A stretch of 5,210 nt of DNA, taken from positions 1 to 5,210 of the forward strand of contig JAKBCB010000301.1 in the NCBI GenBank assembly GCA_021808185.1, given 5' to 3'. The stretch comes from Pseudomonadota bacterium. Its GTDB lineage: Bacteria; Pseudomonadota; Alphaproteobacteria; Acetobacterales; Acetobacteraceae. Each line of letters begins with the position of its first letter. Position 1 is the first letter of the stretch. The notes beneath the pieces were generated by a model. It worked only from the letters and a program-made list of their open reading frames with translations, was not told where the DNA came from and did no database searches. The position numbers and the translations under genes were made by a program. Shown here one piece after another: positions 1 to 4,670 of this stretch.

Positions 1-593
1 CCATCCTGCGCGCGGCGCATCACGGCCCGGTGCGCGTGCTGCTGCCGATGGTCACGACCGTCGCCGAGGTCCGTGCCGCGCGGGAGATCTACGAGCGCGT
101 CGCCCGCCGCCTGCGCCGCCGGGGCGAGAAACTGAGCGAGAAACTGCCGCCGCTCGGCATCATGATCGAAACCCCCGGCGCGGCGCTGTCCGCCGACGCG
201 CTGGCGCTCGAGGCGGATTTCTTCGCCATCGGCACCAACGACCTGACCATGTACGCGCTTGCCGTGGACCGCGCGGAGGCGGACGTGGCCCACCTGTACG
301 ACCCGCTGCACCCCGCCGTGCTGCGGCTGGTGCAGTTCGCCACCGAAGCCGCGCTGCGCATGCGCATGCCGGTCTCCGTCTGCGGCGAAATGGCCGCCAA
401 CCCCCGCCTGACACCGCTGCTGCTGGGGCTGGGCTTGCGCAGCTTCTCGATGAACGCCTCGGCCGTGCCGCGCGTGAAACAGGCGGTGCGGGGGGCCAAC
501 ATCGACGACTGCGCGCGGTTCGCGCGCAAGGTGATGGAGCAGACCGACCCGGCGCGGATTCAGGAACTGGTGCTGGGGACGGTGGCGGGCTGA
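1..593 (+). CDS. ptsI: Phosphoenolpyruvate-protein phosphotransferase (PTS enzyme I), C-terminal part, 5' truncated by window edge
   Basis: Enzyme I takes phosphate from PEP onto its own histidine and passes it to HPr, the first step of the cytoplasmic phosphotransferase relay. Only about 196 residues of the C-terminal PEP-binding TIM barrel are present. The reading frame is open from base 3, so the start lies upstream; the GTG at base 30 is internal. Visible motifs are GIMIETP (Mg-binding Glu codon at 168-170), the PEP-utilising-enzyme signature FFAIGTNDLTMYALAVDR (Asn-Asp codons 237-242) and VCGEMA, whose Cys (codon 381-383) is the proton-donating active-site residue. The end, shortly after a TDPARIQEL segment, is normal for the family. 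The N-terminal phospho-His domain is outside the window. I therefore cannot tell a sugar-type PtsI from a nitrogen-type PtsP carrying an extra GAF domain; the ptsI symbol is provisional. The family assignment is secure. A convergent hairpin follows 39 nt after the stop. Confidence 0.95.
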   Translation, partial: ILRAAHHGPVRVLLPMVTTVAEVRAAREIYERVARRLRRRGEKLSEKLPPLGIMIETPGAALSADALALEADFFAIGTNDLTMYALAVDRAEADVAHLYDPLHPAVLRLVQFATEAALRMRMPVSVCGEMAANPRLTPLLLGLGLRSFSMNASAVPRVKQAVRGANIDDCARFARKVMEQTDPARIQELVLGTVAG

Positions 594-632
594 GCGGGGA
601 CAGCAAGAGGCAGGGTTTCACCCCGCACCCCA

Positions 633-651
633 CCGAAGGCGGAGCCTTTGG
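633..651. terminator. Hairpin in the convergent gap between the enzyme I gene and the cupin gene
   Basis: The sequence CCGAAGGC-GGA-GCCTTTGG folds into an 8-bp stem (one G-U pair on the plus strand) with a 3-nt loop. It lies 39 nt after the enzyme I stop and 22 nt beyond the cupin stop, so it is placed to end transcription from both sides. No run of T follows on either strand, so it is not a textbook intrinsic terminator. It could be a transcript-stabilising 3' hairpin, a Rho-associated end, or one copy of a dispersed palindromic repeat. The fold is directly visible; the function is inferred. Confidence 0.5.
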
Positions 652-673
652 AATCCGATCATTCCCGTCGCGG

Positions 674-1075
674 CTACAGCCCCAGCGCCTCGTTCGCACC
701 CGGCAGATACTCCACCGTGACAAAACTGAGCGGCCCGTCGCCGATATTTTCCAGATCGTGGATCATCGACTCGCCAGCCGCGAAGAACAGGTGCCTGGTG
801 TCGCCCTCGGCGTACTCCACCTCCACCACCCGCCCGTCGCCGTAATGCGAGCGGCCGAGACCGCCGCCCGGTGAGGTGACGGTCCAGAAATAGTCCAGCA
901 CATGGCGATGGAACGCCAGCCGCTCGCCCGGTTGCAGGGTCAGGTGCCAGACCCGGCCGCGCGCCGTCTCGGCCACCAGCTTCGTGCCGACATGGCCGTT
1001 GGCGGTGTTCGCCGCCAACTCGTCGCGCCGCCATTGCGGCCACGATGCCAGCGCGTCGTTCACCGGGGCGTCCAT
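674..1075 (-). CDS. Small single-domain cupin protein
   Basis: This 133-residue protein is one conserved beta-barrel cupin domain. Motif 1 is around residues 50-64 (PGERLAFHRHVLDYFW), with candidate metal ligands His56 and His58; Asp61 sits near where a Glu is usual. Motif 2 is around residues 97-111 (FFAAGESMIHDLENIG), with His106 as the third ligand and Asn110 at the family position. Cupins bind a metal and act as isomerases, dioxygenases or sensors; this sequence alone does not show which. There is no signal peptide or membrane segment, so it is probably cytoplasmic. The ATG at 1073-1075 is well supported by a GGGAGG ribosome-binding site (plus-strand cctccc at 1084-1089) spaced 8 nt away. 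The gene stands alone, divergent from the ABC cluster and convergent with the enzyme I gene. The fold is fairly certain; the substrate is unknown. Confidence 0.85.
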   Translation of the reverse strand: MDAPVNDALASWPQWRRDELAANTANGHVGTKLVAETARGRVWHLTLQPGERLAFHRHVLDYFWTVTSPGGGLGRSHYGDGRVVEVEYAEGDTRHLFFAAGESMIHDLENIGDGPLSFVTVEYLPGANEALGL

Positions 1076-1174
1076 CGTCGTTGCCTCCCGCTTTGTTGCC
1101 GCAGTATGGCCGCTGCGCGCCTGTCATGGAACATTGCTCTTGGCGGGCGGCGGCGCGGGCCCTAATCCGCCCGT
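1076..1174. promoter_or_regulatory. Divergent intergenic region between the cupin gene and the ABC cluster
   Basis: These 99 bases separate two divergently read start codons, so promoters for both units are expected here. The only firm element is the cupin ribosome-binding site (1084-1089, minus strand). On the plus strand a weak candidate promoter is TTGGCG at 1140-1145, with CCTAAT at 1161-1166 after a 15-nt spacer. No convincing Shine-Dalgarno sequence precedes the ATG at 1175. I see no operator-like palindrome or riboswitch structure. The promoter assignment is inferred from gene layout and a loose consensus match. Confidence 0.4.
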
Positions 1175-1921
1175 ATGGGGGTGATCGTCGCGACCGGCCT
1201 GACCAAGCGCTACGGCGCCACGCTCGCGGTCGATGCCATCGACTTCGCGGTGTCGCGGGGCCAGACTGTCGGCCTGCTCGGCGGCAATGGCGCGGGCAAG
1301 ACCACGACCATCGCCATGCTGCTCGGCCTGCTGATCCCCACCGCCGGCAGCATTTTCATTCTTGGCCACGACATGGCGCGGGACCGGTTCGCCGCGCTGG
1401 CGCAAATGAATTTCTCCTCGCCCTACGTGGCGCTGCCAGCCCGGCTGACGGTTGCGGAAAATCTGCGCGTGTACGGCCACCTGTACAACGTGCCCCACGC
1501 GGAAGCGCGCATCGCCGAACTGGCCGACGAACTGCATCTGCGCGACTTGCTTGCCCGCCGCGCCGGCGAACTCTCGGCCGGCCAGAAGACCCGCGTGGCG
1601 CTGGCAAAATCCCTCATCAACCGCCCGCGCGTGCTGCTGCTGGACGAGCCGACCGCGAGCCTGGACCCGGACACCGGCGACATGGTGCGTACCTGGCTGG
1701 AACGCTACCGGGCGGCGAGCGGCTGCACCATCCTGCTCGCCTCGCACAACATGGCCGAGGTCGAGCGGCTGTGCTCGCAGGTGCTGATGATGAAGCAGGG
1801 CCGCATCGTCGATCGCGGCGCGCCGGCCGAGTTGCTGGCGCGGCACGGGCGGGAGAATCTGGAGCAGGTGTTCCTGGACATCGCGCGCAACCGCACCGCG
1901 GCGGCGGAGGCGCTGGCATGA
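1175..1921 (+). CDS. ABC-2 type transporter, ATP-binding protein
   Basis: This 248-residue cytoplasmic ATPase is the energising subunit of an exporter whose membrane part is the next gene. Nucleotide-binding motifs are complete and in order: Walker A GGNGAGKT (36-43, Lys42), signature LSAGQ (133-137), Walker B VLLLDE (153-158, Glu158 catalytic), D-loop SLD (162-164) and switch His191. The Q-loop is unusual: the segment before LTV (91-93) reads MNFSSPYVALPARL, with no Gln at the expected place. Architecture and size match the NodI/CcmA-like class that pairs with ABC-2 permeases exporting polysaccharides, lipids or drugs. The substrate cannot be read from the ATPase. The ATG at 1175 gives the usual short lead into the first strand (ATGLTKRYG) but has no clear ribosome-binding site; a GTG at 1181 is an alternative start. 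The stop overlaps the permease start. Confidence 0.95.
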   Translation: MGVIVATGLTKRYGATLAVDAIDFAVSRGQTVGLLGGNGAGKTTTIAMLLGLLIPTAGSIFILGHDMARDRFAALAQMNFSSPYVALPARLTVAENLRVYGHLYNVPHAEARIAELADELHLRDLLARRAGELSAGQKTRVALAKSLINRPRVLLLDEPTASLDPDTGDMVRTWLERYRAASGCTILLASHNMAEVERLCSQVLMMKQGRIVDRGAPAELLARHGRENLEQVFLDIARNRTAAAEALA

Positions 1922-2727
1922 CCGGCGCCTATGCCTCGGCCCGCCGCATCTGGGGGCTGATCTACCGCCATATCGCACTGTACCGCGCCTCCTGGCCCCG
2001 GCTGATCGAACTGGCCTACTGGCCGACCTTGCAGCTTTGCATCTGGGGCTTCACCGCGAGCTTCTTCGCCGCCCGCCTGGGCAACCCAGGCGCGGTCGCG
2101 GCCGGCGGGCTGCTCGGCGGCGTGCTGCTGTGGGAGGTGGCGCTGCGCACCCAGATGGGGCTGGCGCTCGGCTTTCTGGAAGAAATCTGGTCGCGCAACC
2201 TGGGCCATGTGTTCGTCAGCCCGCTGCGGCCGTGGGAGCTGGTGGCCGCCCTGGTCGGCGTCTCCGCGCTGCGCGTGGTGGTCGGCCTGCTGCCGGCGCT
2301 GGTGCTGGCTTACCTGTTGTATGCGTTCGATATTCTGACCATCGGGCTGGTGCTGATCCCGTTCGTCGCGAACCTGATGGTGATGGGCTGGTGGGTGGCG
2401 CTGGGTGTCATCTCGCTCATTCTGCGCCATGGCGCGGGGGCGGAGGCGCTGGCGTGGTCGGTGCTGTTCGGCCTGACCCCGTTCTCCGCCGTGTTCTATC
2501 CGGTTTCGGCGCTGCCGGCCTCGATCCGGCCGGTGGCGCTCGCGCTGCCGTCCGCCCATGTGTTCGAGGGGATGCGCGCGGCGCTGGCCGGCCAGGGCGT
2601 CGCCTGGGGCCATCTGGCCTGGGCCACCGGGCTGAACGCGCTGTGGCTTGCCGGTGCCGTCCTGCTCTTTGCCAACCAGTTCCGCTCCGCCCGGCTGCGC
2701 GGGGCGCTCATTTCCATCGGCGAGTGA
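1918..2727 (+). CDS. ABC-2 type transporter, permease protein
   Basis: This 269-residue integral membrane protein is the transport channel partner of the upstream ATPase; two copies of each normally assemble in the inner membrane. About six hydrophobic segments are visible, near residues 30-51, 62-87, 107-137, 140-169, 177-200 and 232-253. The fifth contains the ABC-2 hallmark region (TPFSAVFYPVSALP, 187-200), followed by the conserved amphipathic part ending in HVFEGMR (214-220). An Arg/Trp-rich cytosolic N-terminus (about residues 9-27) precedes the first segment, as in NodJ-like permeases. The start is fixed by ATGA overlap with the ATPase stop and by GGAGG at 1906-1910, 7 nt before the ATG, both pointing to coupled translation. 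The reading frame stays open far upstream, but that stretch lies inside the ATPase gene in another frame and is not real. The exported substrate is unknown. Confidence 0.93.
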   Translation: MTGAYASARRIWGLIYRHIALYRASWPRLIELAYWPTLQLCIWGFTASFFAARLGNPGAVAAGGLLGGVLLWEVALRTQMGLALGFLEEIWSRNLGHVFVSPLRPWELVAALVGVSALRVVVGLLPALVLAYLLYAFDILTIGLVLIPFVANLMVMGWWVALGVISLILRHGAGAEALAWSVLFGLTPFSAVFYPVSALPASIRPVALALPSAHVFEGMRAALAGQGVAWGHLAWATGLNALWLAGAVLLFANQFRSARLRGALISIGE

Positions 2728-2736
2728 AATACTGAC

Positions 2737-3354
2737 ATGACCGAGACCCGTTTCTGGCTGATCCGCCACGCCCTGGTAGAGGAGAACGCCCGCGCGGTCG
2801 TGTACGGCACCATGGATGTGGAACTGTGCCCGCACACGCTGGAGGCGCAGGTGCCGATGTACCGGGCGCTCGCCCGCCGCCTGCCGCGCCCGGCGACATG
2901 GCTCGCCAGCCCGCTCAGCCGCACCCAGCGCACCGCCGCCGCGATTTTCCGCGCCGGCTACCCGGAACAGACGCTGCGGATCGTTCCTGGCTTGATCGAG
3001 CTGGGCTTCGGCGAGTGGCAGGGTCAGCCGCACGACGACGTGGCCGGGCAGCTCACCATGCCGCCGCACGCCTTCTGGCCGCTGGCCGGGCACGAGCGGC
3101 CGCCGGGCGGCGAGAGCATGGCCGACGGTATCCTCCGGCTTGGCGAGACGATGGAGCAACTGGCGGAGAGCCACACCGGCGATGTGGTGGCGGTCAGCCA
3201 CGGTGGCGCCATCCGCGCGGCCATCGCCCATGCCATCGGGCTGAGCGCCGACATGGCGCTGCATTTCTCCATCGAGAACATTTCCCTCACCCGGCTGGAC
3301 CGCACGCCACGCGGCTGGCGGGTGGCCTGCGTCAACGAGTTGCCGGGCGTCTGA
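2737..3354 (+). CDS. Histidine phosphatase family protein (phosphoglycerate mutase-like)
   Basis: This 205-residue protein of the histidine phosphatase superfamily hydrolyses or transfers phosphate through a phospho-histidine. The phosphate pocket is complete: Arg10-His11 in LIRHA (nucleophile His11), Arg62 in SPLSRT, the acid Glu88 in LIELGFGEWQG, and the second His155 in AVSHGG. The usual RHG triplet is RHA here, a substitution found in other family members. Length and motif spacing fit branch 1 of the superfamily, which includes cofactor-dependent phosphoglycerate mutases and CobC-type alpha-ribazole phosphatases. No cobalamin gene is nearby, so the CobC role is unsupported. It starts 9 nt after the permease stop and probably belongs to that transcript; only a weak GAG-type ribosome-binding site is visible at 2722-2724, inside the end of the permease gene. 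There is no signal peptide, so it is likely cytoplasmic. The family is certain, the substrate unknown. Confidence 0.92.
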   Translation: MTETRFWLIRHALVEENARAVVYGTMDVELCPHTLEAQVPMYRALARRLPRPATWLASPLSRTQRTAAAIFRAGYPEQTLRIVPGLIELGFGEWQGQPHDDVAGQLTMPPHAFWPLAGHERPPGGESMADGILRLGETMEQLAESHTGDVVAVSHGGAIRAAIAHAIGLSADMALHFSIENISLTRLDRTPRGWRVACVNELPGV

Positions 3355-3414
3355 GCGTTTGCGCCGCCGCCGCGGTTCACGCTAAGTGGACCGGCAGCGT
3401 AATGGTGGGCGGAC

Positions 3415-4074
3415 ATGCGGTGGGCGCGCTTCGGCTGGCTGGCGCTGATGGCGATCGCACCGGCCGGCTGCGCCACGACCCCGCCCATCCTGCCGCCGGG
3501 GCCGCTGGAGGTACGCATCGACGTGGTCCAGCGGGACTGGCACACGGATATCTGCCTCGACCCGCGTGACCTGACCGGCAAGCTCGCGAGCGTCGCGGCG
3601 GATTTCCCGGGCGCGCGCTTCCTCTGCTTCGGCTTCGGCGAGCGGCAATACATGCTGGAGAAGGACCACAGCACGGCGGCGATGCTGCGCTCGCTGCTGC
3701 CCAGCCGCGCGGTGCTGCTGGTGACACCGCTGCCCGGCCCGCCGGCCGAGGTGGTCGTTCGCACCCAGGGCGAGGTGGACATCGAGACGGTGCATGTCAG
3801 CCGCCCCGGGGCCGCGAATTTGTCCGATGTGACGTGGCGTTCGATCCAGACCAACCCGGACGGCACGGCGGCGCGGCTGGGGCCGGGCGCCGACCCCGCG
3901 AGCATGTTCTATGCCGCGAGCGGCACCTACAACGCGATGACCACCTGCAACACCTGGACGGCGACCGCGCTGCGCTCGGCCGGACTGCCGATCAACGACG
4001 GCGTGGTGTTCGTGGACGAGGTGATGTCGCAGGTCCGCAAGGTAGCCAGACAGCAGGCGGCGGCCGGACTCTGA
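3415..4074 (+). CDS. DUF2459 (TIGR02117-type) protein, probable lipoprotein
   Basis: This 219-residue protein matches the DUF2459/TIGR02117 family by two features: an early QRDWHTDI segment (residues 39-46, His43) and a late block FYAASGTYNAMTTCNTW (165-181, Cys178, Asn179, Trp181) followed by TALRSAGLPI. A middle FGFGERQYM segment (72-80) is also typical. No biochemical function is established for the family to my knowledge. The N-terminus (residues 1-19) has Arg residues, a hydrophobic core and Ala-Gly-Cys19, which suggests export and lipid attachment; Pro at -3 departs from the usual lipobox, so simple signal-peptide cleavage is possible. The start at 3415 is the only ATG available, because an in-frame stop lies at 3400-3402. 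It follows the phosphatase gene after 60 nt, so co-transcription is possible but not shown. The His-then-Cys order recalls permuted papain-like enzymes (inference). Confidence 0.88.
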   Translation: MRWARFGWLALMAIAPAGCATTPPILPPGPLEVRIDVVQRDWHTDICLDPRDLTGKLASVAADFPGARFLCFGFGERQYMLEKDHSTAAMLRSLLPSRAVLLVTPLPGPPAEVVVRTQGEVDIETVHVSRPGAANLSDVTWRSIQTNPDGTAARLGPGADPASMFYAASGTYNAMTTCNTWTATALRSAGLPINDGVVFVDEVMSQVRKVARQQAAAGL

Positions 4075-4089
4075 GCGGTCAGGCCGCAA

Positions 4090-4106
4090 CCGGCGTCCGC
4101 CGCCGG
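4090..4106. terminator. GC hairpin downstream of the DUF2459 gene
   Basis: CCGGCG-tccgc-CGCCGG forms a perfect 6-bp stem with a 5-nt loop, beginning 15 nt after the DUF2459 stop in a convergent gap. There is no T-run on either strand, so intrinsic termination would be weak. In such GC-rich sequence a 6-bp G/C stem can also arise by chance. Confidence 0.35.
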
Positions 4107-4118
4107 CGCGCGTGTCTC

Positions 4119-4135
4119 CTGGGCCGTCTGCCCGG
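4119..4135. terminator. Second small hairpin, next to the thpR stop
   Basis: CTGGGC-cgtct-GCCCGG forms a 6-bp stem with one G-T pair and a 5-nt loop. On the minus strand it begins one base after the thpR stop codon, where a 3'-end hairpin would sit. No T-run follows. Together with the 4090-4106 stem it fills most of the 62-nt convergent gap. Function is inferred only from position. Confidence 0.3.
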
Positions 4136-4136
4136 A

Positions 4137-4670
4137 TCAGGCCAGCGCGTATTCCACTTCCGCCGTATAGACCGATGCCTCCTTGCCCAGCCTTGAGCTG
4201 AACAGGGTGAAGTGCTCCACCGGCACCGGCTCCGAGCGGAACAGGTTGTTGGACTGAAGGTAGGCGACCAGCTTTGGCCCCAGGGCGTTGTCCAGCCGCG
4301 CGAGCGTGACATGCGGAGAGAAGCGGCGGCGCTCCGGCTCCAGCCCGCTGCGCTGGCAGGCGGTTTCGATCTTGCTTTGCAACAGATCGAGCTGCGCGTT
4401 GCGCTCCACCCCCACCCACAGCGCCACTGGGCGGCCCGCCTTCTCGAACGTGCCGACGCCGGTCAGCGACAGCGAGAAGCCGCGCGCGCGCAGCGTGGCC
4501 AGCGCGAGATCGATTTCCTCCGCCTGGTGCGCGGCCACCTCGCCGATGAAGCGCAGCGTGATGTGGTAGTTTTCCGGCGGCAGCCAGCGCGCGCCGGGGA
4601 TGCCGCCGGCCAGCAGCGCCAGCCGCTCGCGCAGCTCCCACGGCAGGTCCAGACCCACGAACAGGCGCAT
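4137..4670 (-). CDS. thpR: RNA 2',3'-cyclic phosphodiesterase (ThpR/LigT family)
   Basis: This 177-residue protein belongs to the 2H phosphoesterase superfamily. ThpR opens 2',3'-cyclic phosphate ends of RNA to a 2'-phosphate and can join certain tRNA halves in vitro; it is cytoplasmic. Both catalytic HxTx motifs are present, HITL (36-39) and HVTL (120-123), at the usual spacing. Family features also include the opening RLFVGLDLP, the ARWLPPENYHITLRFIG block, and the late HFTLFSSRLG (153-162). Length is normal. I place the start at the ATG on 4668-4670, which overlaps the preceding stop as TGATG and has GGAGGT 6 nt upstream; a GTG one codon earlier (4671-4673) would sit only 3 nt from that site. 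The gene is the second member of a unit with the arylesterase-type gene. The assignment is confident; its biological RNA target is not known from sequence. Confidence 0.93.
   Translation of the reverse strand: MRLFVGLDLPWELRERLALLAGGIPGARWLPPENYHITLRFIGEVAAHQAEEIDLALATLRARGFSLSLTGVGTFEKAGRPVALWVGVERNAQLDLLQSKIETACQRSGLEPERRRFSPHVTLARLDNALGPKLVAYLQSNNLFRSEPVPVEHFTLFSSRLGKEASVYTAEVEYALA

Noticed and set aside
355..369. GCGCAT repeat in the enzyme I gene
   Set aside because: Two adjacent Arg-Met codon pairs (RMRM) in coding sequence; no sign of function beyond coding.
1105..1130. Possible cupin promoter on the minus strand (ATGACA and CATACT)
   Set aside because: The hexamers resemble consensus, but the spacer is only 13 nt, too short for a normal sigma-70 promoter.
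1045..1917. Apparent 291-residue N-terminal extension of the permease
   Set aside because: It is an out-of-frame reading of the ATPase gene. The real permease start is the ATG at 1918, with a ribosome-binding site and overlap.
1705..3264. Long minus-strand open frame (519 codons) opposite the ABC ATPase end, permease and phosphatase
   Set aside because: It is antisense to three well-supported genes. Its product is rich in Arg, Gln, His and Pro, as expected for the shadow of GC-rich codons, and shows no known motif.
3376..3403. Possible promoter before the DUF2459 gene (TTCACG, 16 nt, CGTAAT) and an ACGCT/AGCGT inverted repeat
   Set aside because: Each hexamer matches only four of six positions, the implied leader would be about five bases, and the 5-bp repeat has a 12-nt loop. 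This is too weak to annotate.
3382..4641. Long minus-strand open frame (419 codons) across the DUF2459 gene and thpR
   Set aside because: It overlaps thpR in another frame and DUF2459 in antisense, with low-complexity Ala/Arg/Gly composition and no domain pattern.
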